From Bdellovibrionaceae bacterium UBA2466 (GTDB lineage: Bacteria; Bdellovibrionota; FAC87; UBA2466): a DNA stretch of 18,365 bases. Below are positions 7,290 through 14,103 of the stretch, in pieces; position 1 is the first letter of the stretch; every line of letters starts with the position of its first letter. Both the position numbers and the translations under genes were made by a program. The stretch covers positions 69,761 through 88,125 of the forward strand of contig DDPO01000011.1 in assembly GCA_002342225.1 (NCBI GenBank), given 5' to 3'. A model generated the notes under the pieces. It saw only the letters and a program-made list of their open reading frames with translations. It had not been told where the DNA came from and did no database searches.

Positions 7290-8226
7290 AAATAGTAGTG
7301 GTAGTACAAGCTATTTCTTTCGGTTAATTTTAATACAGATAATACTTGGGGGCTTCTTGCCCGCTCTTGCCGAAATCTCCATTGATGAGCCACGCTCAAG
7401 TACCATAAACTCCTCTGATAGTTTTGAAGAGCCATTTCTTGTTACAAAAACTACCAAGAAGTTTGCGGTCTCTGCGGAACTTATTTATTCCCAAATGAAA
7501 TCTCGACTTAAGTCAGGGCAGTTAGTCGATATAAAAGATAAGTATGTCTTGCCACCCGATTTTTTTGAGGAGTCTCAGCAAGAGGCCTTGAGAAGGTGTA
7601 ATCTCGAAAAGTGTTTGATTAAATTAAGTTCCTCAAATGAAATTCCAAACCTTAAAAATGCAAAAAACAAAATAGAGGCCTACCAGGCCATGATCTTAAA
7701 GCGTCTCAGAGACTATGCAGATTCAAAGCAACTCATGGGATATGAGGACAGAAAAAGCAATAGTCCCTTCTATCGAAAAATGGTAAATCTGCTTGCTACG
7801 CTAGAAAAAAGCCCCTCCACTATGCGGTACTTGAAATCTGACTTTTGGAAAGGCCTTCGAAATCCAGGTCAACCGGTAGATTCTTGGTACAGGCACGAGA
7901 TGGTAAATATTGCACCCGATCAGATGCAGCCCATACTCCGAGTTTCAGAGGACACCGAGTATTTTGAGGGTGAAAGAAAGTTATTTTTAGAAGTTCACAT
8001 TTACACCAATCATTATTTCGACTCCTCACTTACTTTGTACGAAATTGTTTCCGACAGGAAAAAGAAATCAGCCAGCGAGGTTATTGTTACGGATATCATG
8101 GAAATTGATGAGCTAAAAAAAACGGCGCTGATTCGGGCAATGTTCACTGGGAAAATGGTGAAAGCGGTTACTACCTATCAAACAAATTTTCTTGAAAGTT
8201 TAGATTCAAACATCAAAAAGCCTTAG
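7270..8226 (+). CDS. Secreted protein of unknown function
   Basis: I do not recognise this 318-aa protein. From ATG 7270 it has a polar N-region of about 14 residues, a hydrophobic core (about 15-32, YFFRLILIQIILGGF) and a likely signal-peptidase site after PALA, so it is probably periplasmic. The mature part has a helical N-terminal half with a CX4C pair (RRCNLEKC) that could form a disulfide. A more strand-like C-terminal half (about residues 180-290) begins near the distinctive stretch SWYRHEMVNIAPDQMQPILR and includes KLFLEVHIYTNHYFDSSLTL. The gene overlaps the TPR gene by 20 bp and has no visible Shine-Dalgarno sequence, so translation probably depends on coupling. An upstream in-frame ATG at 7231 would bury the signal peptide and is unlikely. 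Being in an operon with bamD suggests, but does not show, an envelope-assembly role. Confidence 0.7.
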   Translation: MIFLPNKNSSGSTSYFFRLILIQIILGGFLPALAEISIDEPRSSTINSSDSFEEPFLVTKTTKKFAVSAELIYSQMKSRLKSGQLVDIKDKYVLPPDFFEESQQEALRRCNLEKCLIKLSSSNEIPNLKNAKNKIEAYQAMILKRLRDYADSKQLMGYEDRKSNSPFYRKMVNLLATLEKSPSTMRYLKSDFWKGLRNPGQPVDSWYRHEMVNIAPDQMQPILRVSEDTEYFEGERKLFLEVHIYTNHYFDSSLTLYEIVSDRKKKSASEVIVTDIMEIDELKKTALIRAMFTGKMVKAVTTYQTNFLESLDSNIKKP

Positions 8227-8227
8227 C

Positions 8228-10981
8228 TCATTTCCTAAACAATCCTTCAATTCCTTTTTTAAATTGCTGTTGGATTGAATTTTCTACTTTGTTTTTGAGA
8301 TCAGACAGTCCGCGCTTTGCCTGAGTCTCAGCAGCTCTTTTTGTATAATTTGTTAACCGCGACTGAAGGTAAGCCTCATCCACTGTAATGCTCGGGCTGT
8401 TAGCAGGCCCCTGAATGATGATTGGAACCGAGGGACGTCCGGAATCATCTCTAATTATATCGAGCGCCGAGCGACTCAAAATGCTTTCTTTGGGTATCCA
8501 ATTCATTTTTGCGGATATGTTTTTATTCATGTCTACAGTAAGAGATGGCGATGTGAGATCAAAATAAGGGCTCGTCATTTTAATTTGCGAAAACACAGTT
8601 TTTCCTTCCCTTATCTCAAATTCGCCAGTGGTTTGCTTGATTGGCTGATTACGAACATTGTTGTTGATTAGATTTGATATGATCGGAACTTTTTTTAAGT
8701 TCTCAAGTGGCTTTTCAATCAGGTTGATTGTGTTGAATTCGCCATCCGTGAGCGTAAAACGCCCCTTTCCCACAAGTGTTTTTTGAACTCCTTCAGGCTT
8801 AAAACCACGGAAGTCACTTGAAAATTCAGAGTCAATTTTCCCTTTTACCAATCCGGCAGATTTAGGTGACATGAATTCAATCGCTTTGTCAGCAGCTAAG
8901 TGTCTGACGGTGATTTGGTTTGAGCAGCGGGAATCTGATAGTCCGCCCTTACACTGCATTTTCATGCCAAGTGTGCCGTTGAATACTTTGAGTTCAACCG
9001 CATCCATTTTTAATTCGGTCATTCCGGAGGCGTTCGCAGTTGAACTTAAGTGTCCGCGAATGTTGCGCATTTCTAAGGGGTTTTGATTGGGTTCTGCGGC
9101 CCAATTTATATCTGCCTTAGAAAGAGATGCATCTAGCTTAACAGTAGGAGCGGTTTCTTTTGAAAGTAGCGGGCCAGTGATGGTGGTTGTGCTTGAGAGT
9201 TCGCCGGTCAGAATTCTTAACGAAGAGTCTTTCATCATGGGGCTAAGTGCGACTAGGTCTTTGATAGCTACGTTTCCAAATCGAAGCTTCAATTGAGCTT
9301 TGGGGTCGGTTAAATCGGTAATTTTACCTTCAATTGAGCCATGGAGGGGGCCCAGAACAAAAGCGCCATTTTTTATTTGGGCATCTTGAGCATTACTTTT
9401 GATATTCAACTTTGCTGACATGGGTGTGCCAGCAGTTTTTGAAAAAACATCAGAATAGACGATTTGATTGTCTGAGAGATTCAGAGCCGTATCGGTGAGT
9501 AGGGTTTTCAGGGCTCCTTGAGAGATCGATATTCGAGTTTCGGAATCGACTCGGGCTATTCCCGAAATGCTAAGGTCATTTTTGCCCAGCCAGTCCTTCA
9601 GAATAGGCACTTCAACATCTTTTGCTTTCATTGAGAGATCGATAGTTGCTTGTTTCCAGTTGTCGATAGTTCCCGAGTATGAAATATCTCCTTCAAAGTA
9701 TCCGGCGGTTCGCACATTCGTAAGCGAGGGGATAAACTGTTCCCAACCCTTAAGTGATGTTTTTGCAATCGAGGTATCAATTTTCGTTGAAAGCTTGGGT
9801 CCGTTCAGAACGCTTCCTTTAAAAGTTGCCATTAGGTTATTAAAGTTGATTTTGCCATTTTGAATCAGGAACTGGTCATTTTTTCCTGTTATCGAAAAAT
9901 GACCATTAAGTGGTGTTTTTCTAGGTTTTCTAAATTTTTTCTCAACCGTTAAAGATGAGTCGTCCAAATTGATGTCCAGGTCTGCGTCGATAACTAAGGA
10001 CTCTTTTTTCGAAAAATTTGAGGATAGATTAAGATTTATTTTCCCCTCAACATCATCTCTTTCGGTAGTGATTGATACTTTCTCGGCCCGTAATTCGCCA
10101 TCACTATAAATAGAGTTGGGGTCGGAGCCGAGTCCTTGAGATGATAAGCGAAAGTAAACTGAACCCTCGGCCGATTTTAATCCTTTCACCGCAGCAGCAA
10201 ATGGGCTCAGTTCAGTGGGTCTAAAGCTAATGGTGGGCATTTCGAGGTCCAGAGCCCACTTCTGATTTTTTAAATCATATTTTCCTGAGGCCTGAATTTT
10301 AAAAGGACCAACAGCAACAGTTGTTTTACTCATGCTTGCTTGGTGCGGTTGTAGAGCAATCAACCCATCGGTTGTAATTGTGGGTACGATCGACAGTTTG
10401 GGCTCAGCCCATTCGGTCACTTCGACATGTTGAAGCAGGGTCCAGTTTGCTCCTTCGGACCAACTTAGAGATAAATCTTTAGTGGTTACAGAACCACTGG
10501 CTTTTTTTAATCCCCATGGAAGGGCTTCCAAATCGGTAACTGAAATTTTGATAGGACAAACTATCAAAACAGCTGCTAACCAACTGGGAGGAGGTTGGGC
10601 TGTGGAAGGGTCTGCTACCTCTTGATCTGTTTCAATCGTATCGTAATTCGTAGATTTTAAAATAACTGGATGATGCAAAAGTAAAGTCAGAGACAAAGGG
10701 GGAAAACTTGGTTTCCAAGAGGTCTGTAATTTTAAAGAGTCTATATGGGCTGAGAGCCCAAGGGTTTTTCCTGAGATTTTTAGGTTTTTCAAATCTATGA
10801 TAGCCCCTTGTGGGGGTACAACTTGCTGAAAAGAAATGCTGACGCCTTTCGCGCGAGCAGCTTTCATGGTCAGCTCAAGTAGTTGTGGCAATCGATTCTT
10901 TAACTGCCAATAACCGATAGTCGACAAAGTTGTTATGACTAGTGCTACAACAGAGCAAATGATGAGCATTTTTTTCTTCAT
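8228..10981 (-). CDS. AsmA family protein
   Basis: AsmA-type proteins are inner-membrane-anchored periplasmic proteins rich in beta strands. They influence outer-membrane composition, and several are now thought to form grooves that carry lipid between membranes. This one is 917 aa. It has an N-terminal membrane anchor (about residues 5-27), then about 800 residues of repetitive strand-turn sequence, with phrases such as LKNLKISGK, GTLGMKMQCKGG and AKDVEVPILKDWLG. A recognisable AsmA C-terminal domain contains the phrases GKGRFTLTDGEFNTINLIE and GEFEIREGKTVFSQIKMTSP. It closes with a basic amphipathic helix. I chose ATG 10981 because GGGGTG lies 5 nt upstream; an in-frame ATG at 11008 adds nine residues without a ribosome site. 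The gene stands alone and is divergent from the small secreted protein at 11048. Its length is within the broad family range. Confidence 0.88.
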   Translation of the reverse strand: MKKKMLIICSVVALVITTLSTIGYWQLKNRLPQLLELTMKAARAKGVSISFQQVVPPQGAIIDLKNLKISGKTLGLSAHIDSLKLQTSWKPSFPPLSLTLLLHHPVILKSTNYDTIETDQEVADPSTAQPPPSWLAAVLIVCPIKISVTDLEALPWGLKKASGSVTTKDLSLSWSEGANWTLLQHVEVTEWAEPKLSIVPTITTDGLIALQPHQASMSKTTVAVGPFKIQASGKYDLKNQKWALDLEMPTISFRPTELSPFAAAVKGLKSAEGSVYFRLSSQGLGSDPNSIYSDGELRAEKVSITTERDDVEGKINLNLSSNFSKKESLVIDADLDINLDDSSLTVEKKFRKPRKTPLNGHFSITGKNDQFLIQNGKINFNNLMATFKGSVLNGPKLSTKIDTSIAKTSLKGWEQFIPSLTNVRTAGYFEGDISYSGTIDNWKQATIDLSMKAKDVEVPILKDWLGKNDLSISGIARVDSETRISISQGALKTLLTDTALNLSDNQIVYSDVFSKTAGTPMSAKLNIKSNAQDAQIKNGAFVLGPLHGSIEGKITDLTDPKAQLKLRFGNVAIKDLVALSPMMKDSSLRILTGELSSTTTITGPLLSKETAPTVKLDASLSKADINWAAEPNQNPLEMRNIRGHLSSTANASGMTELKMDAVELKVFNGTLGMKMQCKGGLSDSRCSNQITVRHLAADKAIEFMSPKSAGLVKGKIDSEFSSDFRGFKPEGVQKTLVGKGRFTLTDGEFNTINLIEKPLENLKKVPIISNLINNNVRNQPIKQTTGEFEIREGKTVFSQIKMTSPYFDLTSPSLTVDMNKNISAKMNWIPKESILSRSALDIIRDDSGRPSVPIIIQGPANSPSITVDEAYLQSRLTNYTKRAAETQAKRGLSDLKNKVENSIQQQFKKGIEGLFRK

Positions 10982-11025
10982 AATGACACCCCGAAAAACC
11001 CGATCCATTTCTAGTCAAATCATGT

Positions 11026-11044
11026 TCAAGTAAGTTAGACTTGA
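11026..11044. promoter_or_regulatory. Dyad TCAAGT-N7-ACTTGA in divergent promoter region
   Basis: A perfect 6-bp inverted repeat with a 7-bp spacer lies in the 66-bp gap between the divergent AsmA gene and the secreted-protein gene, ending 3 nt before the latter's ATG. It could be an operator for both genes, or a weak hairpin that hides the start codon. No bound factor can be named. Confidence 0.3.
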
Positions 11045-11047
11045 TTC

Positions 11048-11596
11048 ATGTTAAATCGGGTTAAGTTTCTCCTCGGCTCCCTTTGTTTGTTGCTCGGCTT
11101 GTATTCCCATGGCATTCCAAAACCTAAAAAAGAGATAAAAAAGATTCTACCCGTTGTGCCCGTTTCTGCCCCTCAGGTAGCGAAAAAAAAACTAAATGCA
11201 CAATTTGGATTTAATCTCCTGACAGAGACCGCAATTATAACAGGTTTTCAGATGGGTTGGTTAGTGGCGCCGAAATCAGAGTTTTATCTCGGGCCAGAGT
11301 TAAATTTTATGTTGTTTTCACCGGGTTCTGTTTTGAATGTTCTTCTTGGGGGGTGGTTTGAAAACCATTGGTTTAGAAACTCCAGAAAATCGATTGATCT
11401 AGGGTTGGTTCTGGGTTGTGGATTTGCTGCTCAACAACCCCAAATAAAAACAACAAATTTAGTAGCTTTGATTGATGTTGCTTACAGTCAAATAGTGGAC
11501 GATTCGTTGTCTCTCAGGTGGCAAATACGACCAGGTCTAATCGACCGAAAAATTCTTGTCGCACTTAACTTTAACGCGCAGTTTGCCTTTCCGTAG
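11048..11596 (+). CDS. Secreted probable beta-barrel protein
   Basis: This 182-aa protein has a signal peptide (about residues 1-22, basic start, core FLLGSLCLLLGLY). A Lys/Pro-rich linker (about 23-48) follows. The rest alternates hydrophobic and polar residues and is rich in Gly, Phe, Trp and Leu, as in small outer-membrane beta-barrels; examples are AQFGFNLLTETAIITGFQMG and LGLVLGCGFAAQ. The C-terminus (ALNFNAQFAFP) is strand-like and nearly ends in an aromatic residue. I know no specific family. The start codon lies just 3 nt after an inverted repeat (11026-11044), and no clear Shine-Dalgarno sequence is seen. Its neighbour across the divergent promoter region is the AsmA protein, so shared control with another envelope gene is possible. 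Confidence 0.6.
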   Translation: MLNRVKFLLGSLCLLLGLYSHGIPKPKKEIKKILPVVPVSAPQVAKKKLNAQFGFNLLTETAIITGFQMGWLVAPKSEFYLGPELNFMLFSPGSVLNVLLGGWFENHWFRNSRKSIDLGLVLGCGFAAQQPQIKTTNLVALIDVAYSQIVDDSLSLRWQIRPGLIDRKILVALNFNAQFAFP

Positions 11597-11652
11597 CGCG
11601 TCAATCCTGGGTTTGAAAGGTTTCGTGATATTTCACATTTCTTATTGGTCTC

Positions 11653-11681
11653 TTGACGATTTGTTGTTTGCCGAGCACAAA
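11653..11681 (+). promoter_or_regulatory. Possible sigma-70 promoter for the IMPDH/GMPR gene
   Basis: TTGACG (11653-11658) is a good -35 match. With a 17-bp spacer, the -10 position is CACAAA (11676-11681), a weak match. Initiation near 11688 would leave a leader of about 30 nt holding the strong ribosome site. This is a weak candidate only. Confidence 0.3.
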
Positions 11682-11707
11682 GAGTGAGTCCCTGTGAACG
11701 GAAATTT

Positions 11708-11715
11708 AAGGAGGG
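11708..11715 (+). promoter_or_regulatory. Strong ribosome binding site fixing a GTG start
   Basis: AAGGAGGG at 11708-11715 is close to a perfect anti-Shine-Dalgarno match and lies just upstream of GTG 11719. It decides the start of the IMPDH/GMPR gene, which has no ATG in that position. The spacing of about 4 nt is slightly short. Confidence 0.75.
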
Positions 11716-11718
11716 TCT

Positions 11719-12768
11719 GTGCTTAGTAATATTAGAGGTTTGACATTCGATGATGTGATTTTAGTTCCTGGTTATAACGGAATTAAATCTCGTCAAAACG
11801 TGACCACTTCAGTTGAATTGTTCGGGCGAACTTTTGGAATTCCACTCATTAGCTCTAACATGGATACTATTACTGAACATCAGATGGCCGATGCTATGAC
11901 CGATTTAGGGGGAATGGCCATACTTCATAGATTTGTGTCTATCGAAGATAATGTGAAAATGTTTCAGAAAGTTAAGCACAAGGATAAAGTTGCTGTGTCT
12001 ATAGGCATTGGCAAGGATGGTCTTGAGCGTGCGGAGGCTCTTATTCAAGCCGGAGCAACGATGATTTGTGTCGACGTAGCTCACGGACATTCAAAGGAAG
12101 TTAATCGTTCCATTCGAACTTTGAGAGAGAGTCACGGGAACAACGTTTTAATTATTGCTGGAAATGTTGCGACTTATGCAGGAGCCGATTACTTAGCCGC
12201 GGCAGGAGCCGATGTTATAAAAGTGGGAATTGGTTCGGGCTCGGTGTGTACTACCAGAATCAAAACGGGTTTTGGAGTTCCGCAACTTTCTGCGCTCCAA
12301 GATTGCCGAAAAGTTGATCGCGTTATTATTTCAGATGGCGGCACTCGATATCCATCCGATGCAGTCAAAGCTCTTGCTGCCGGCGCTGATTTTGTAATGC
12401 TGGGAGGAATGTTGTCTGGAACAGATGAGACTCCGGGAACAACGGTTGAGTCTAATGTGGCCGGACAAAAAGTTCTTTTAAAGAGATTTCGAGGCATGGC
12501 TTCTAAAGAAGCCCAAGACGACTTCATGGGTGGAATGTCTGATTGGAAAACCGCCGAAGGGGTTTCGCTTGAGGTGGTTTGTAAGGGTCCGGTTAGAAAC
12601 GTGATACAGGATATAATGGGGGGCATAAGGTCTGGTCTTACTTACTGCGGTGCTCTAACCATCAAAGATCTTCAGAGAAAAGCCCAATTTATGGAAATTA
12701 CTAACGCAGGGCGAGTTGAAGGAACTCCCCATGCGTTTGGTAGACTCAACGAGCCAAATAAAAAGTAG
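11719..12768 (+). CDS. IMP dehydrogenase/GMP reductase family enzyme, GMP-reductase-like
   Basis: This family uses NAD(P) either to oxidise IMP to XMP (toward GMP) or to reduce GMP back to IMP. The 349-aa protein is a complete TIM barrel beginning LTFDDVILVPGYNGIKSRQ and including SSNMDTITEHQMA and IIAGNVAT. The catalytic loop is GIGSGSVCTTR, with nucleophile C177 and T179. It has no CBS (Bateman) insert, and its length matches GMP reductase (about 346 aa) better than IMP dehydrogenase (about 490 aa). The segment after the loop, IKTGFGVPQLSA, is GMP-reductase-like. The flap (SDWKTAEGVSLEV, E280) lacks the Arg-Tyr pair that IMP dehydrogenases use to activate water. Against this, MLSGTDETPG and the C-terminal EGTPHAF look more like IMP dehydrogenase. 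I favour GMP reductase but would accept a CBS-less dehydrogenase, so no symbol is given. The gene stands alone and starts at GTG. Confidence 0.88.
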   Translation: MLSNIRGLTFDDVILVPGYNGIKSRQNVTTSVELFGRTFGIPLISSNMDTITEHQMADAMTDLGGMAILHRFVSIEDNVKMFQKVKHKDKVAVSIGIGKDGLERAEALIQAGATMICVDVAHGHSKEVNRSIRTLRESHGNNVLIIAGNVATYAGADYLAAAGADVIKVGIGSGSVCTTRIKTGFGVPQLSALQDCRKVDRVIISDGGTRYPSDAVKALAAGADFVMLGGMLSGTDETPGTTVESNVAGQKVLLKRFRGMASKEAQDDFMGGMSDWKTAEGVSLEVVCKGPVRNVIQDIMGGIRSGLTYCGALTIKDLQRKAQFMEITNAGRVEGTPHAFGRLNEPNKK

Positions 12769-12792
12769 GGTCAAGCACTGATTTTTCGCATG

Positions 12793-12819
12793 TTGTGAAC
12801 TCTAAAAATGGTCTACAAT
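12793..12819 (+). promoter_or_regulatory. Possible promoter for the Gly-rich secreted protein
   Basis: TACAAT (12814-12819) matches the -10 consensus at five of six positions. TTGTGA (12793-12798) is a partial -35 with a short 15-bp spacer. It would give a leader of about 50 nt before ATG 12879 in an otherwise featureless 110-bp gap. Confidence 0.35.
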
Positions 12820-12878
12820 TAAAGTAAGGCCTCGTTTCACATCCATATCTCAAACGCTGATTCACTAAAACAATTTTA

Positions 12879-13457
12879 ATGATTCTGAAACCCACATTCA
12901 TAAAAGCTCTCTTTGTTTTCCTAGCATTCGCAGGAGTTTCTTTATCCTTTGCAGAAACTTCGACCTCAGGTGGCGGGCGCGGGGGCCCCTTTATTGAATA
13001 TCACGCCAATCCGCTGAGTCGTTTTGATGCCGGTGTTTCTGGAAGCCCAGTGGTTATTGGTGGTATCGGTTATGCGTGGGTAACTCCTAAGTTTCGTCTC
13101 GGAGGCGGCGGAGGTGGTGGTTTTCTGTGGAACGGCTCTGATAATCTATCTTTTGGTTTAGGTTACGGAGGAGTCGTTGGAGAGTACGTGATTGGAAGTT
13201 GGTTCAATGCGCGTATGCTGATTGGCGGGGGAGGATACTCCATTTCAAAAGTTACTTTTGAAACTGACAGCAATCGAATTGTTCAAAAAATTAATTCAGG
13301 TGGTTTTATAGTATTTCATCCAAGCGTCAATGCTGAGATCAAGATTTATAGCTGGGCTTCATTAGCGTTAACAGCCGGATATTTCCTGCCCAATGTCGGC
13401 AAACTCCACAGTTTTACTGCAGGGGTTAATCTGATGTTTGGAACCACTCGTCGATAA
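12879..13457 (+). CDS. Gly-rich secreted protein, probable small outer-membrane barrel
   Basis: This 192-aa protein has a signal peptide (about residues 1-25, core ALFVFLAFAGVSLSFA, likely cleaved after Ala25). The mature part is Gly/Ser/Tyr/Phe-rich with alternating polar and hydrophobic residues, for example SFGLGYGGVVGEYVIG and LALTAGYFLPNVG, as expected of beta-barrel strands. It contains a run of seven glycines (about 75-81) and a second Gly/Arg cluster (GGGRGGP) just after the signal peptide. The closing stretch HSFTAGVNLMFG resembles a final barrel strand. There is no clear Shine-Dalgarno sequence before ATG 12879. It is not visibly related in sequence to the other small barrel protein at 11048. 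Its stop lies 3 bp from that of the convergent metzincin gene. No specific family is recognised. Confidence 0.62.
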   Translation: MILKPTFIKALFVFLAFAGVSLSFAETSTSGGGRGGPFIEYHANPLSRFDAGVSGSPVVIGGIGYAWVTPKFRLGGGGGGGFLWNGSDNLSFGLGYGGVVGEYVIGSWFNARMLIGGGGYSISKVTFETDSNRIVQKINSGGFIVFHPSVNAEIKIYSWASLALTAGYFLPNVGKLHSFTAGVNLMFGTTRR

Positions 13458-13460
13458 AAA

Positions 13461-13988
13461 TTAAAATACTGTAAAAATACCTGTCAAACCTGAGAAGGCA
13501 GACCAAAATCTGTGAATCGCCTCTTCTGTGTAAAGACTTTGCGGGCTTGCGATATGATACATCAGTTCCCCAGATTTTGGGTTGTGTTCCATGCCTGCAC
13601 AGTGTCCTAATTCATGCCATACAACGGGCTCTAAATAAGAGCTGTAGTCAGATTGAAAAATTAAATTGTTTAGTTCAACTTTGCATGAGGAATCATCAAA
13701 TGTGGCGAGCCCTGCTTTTGAGGAGGTTGCTTCTGAATTTCCGAGTTTTCCAATGCTAATTTGAAATTGGGAGACTCTTTCATCAAAAAAGAAAACTTCG
13801 CTTCCAAAAGAGTCGGAAAACTTATTTAAACTTTCCCTTACTGAATTTATTTCGCTTTGTGTAAGCCCCTCAAACCTAACTGTCGCGGGCCAGGGGGCAG
13901 AGGCTTGCTTTTTTCCACAACCAGAGATCAAAACTAAGCTCAAGATAAGAAAACCTATTTTTAGTTTTGACACGCTCAACTCCAACAT
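13461..13988 (-). CDS. Metzincin-type zinc metalloprotease lipoprotein
   Basis: From ATG 13988 this 175-aa protein has a short basic start, a hydrophobic segment (about 9-22) and a lipobox ISGC with Cys24 as the lipidation site. The C-terminal half carries the extended zinc site HELGHCAGMEH (H125, E126, H129, H135), followed by a Met-turn candidate in GELMYHIA (M143). This HExxHxxGxxH plus Met arrangement defines metzincins, the matrixin/adamalysin-type endopeptidases. The domain before the zinc site (about residues 32-120) is short, so this is a minimal catalytic module. It should sit on the periplasmic face of a membrane or at the cell surface. In-frame starts at 14057 and 14141 would place 23 or more residues before the signal peptide and overlap the inverted-repeat region or the divergent glycosyltransferase gene. 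They are less likely, but 14057 cannot be excluded. Substrate unknown. Confidence 0.76.
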   Translation of the reverse strand: MLELSVSKLKIGFLILSLVLISGCGKKQASAPWPATVRFEGLTQSEINSVRESLNKFSDSFGSEVFFFDERVSQFQISIGKLGNSEATSSKAGLATFDDSSCKVELNNLIFQSDYSSYLEPVVWHELGHCAGMEHNPKSGELMYHIASPQSLYTEEAIHRFWSAFSGLTGIFTVF

Positions 13989-14013
13989 ATCATCGCTTGC
14001 AATTGCCTGTGCG

Positions 14014-14057
14014 ATGGCCCACCCTGCTGGGCCCCTAAGGTTCAATTTGTGGGCCAT
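14014..14057. repeat. Inverted-repeat cluster ATGGCCCA / TGGGCC / TGGGCCAT
   Basis: ATGGCCCA (14014-14021) is matched by a perfect inverted copy TGGGCCAT (14050-14057), and by a shorter inverted copy TGGGCC (14028-14033) only 6 nt away. The left arm can therefore pair with either right arm, giving two mutually exclusive hairpins. The cluster lies in the 115-bp divergent gap between the metzincin lipoprotein and the glycosyltransferase, in what would be the leader of the metzincin message. Confidence 0.55.
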
Positions 14058-14085
14058 TGGTTTGAATACCGAATGAATGCAAGGG

Positions 14086-14094
14086 TGATATAAT
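14086..14094 (+). promoter_or_regulatory. Extended -10 promoter for the glycosyltransferase-yacG operon
   Basis: TGATATAAT (14086-14094) is a perfect TATAAT hexamer preceded by the TGn extension. No -35 hexamer is seen at the proper spacing; TTGAAT at 14062-14067 is 21 bp away. Initiation is expected near 14101, only about 3 nt before the GTG start. Confidence 0.5.
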
Positions 14095-14103
14095 GATTTA
14101 GCT

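Noticed and set aside
11623..11634. GTGATATTTCAC short dyad upstream of the IMPDH/GMPR gene
   Set aside because: Only four base pairs on each side with a 4-nt centre; too short to separate from chance.
12189..12626. Long minus-strand open frame (145 codons) opposite the IMPDH/GMPR gene
   Set aside because: It is fully antisense to a strongly conserved enzyme, has no ribosome site and no recognisable domain; it reads as a codon-bias mirror.
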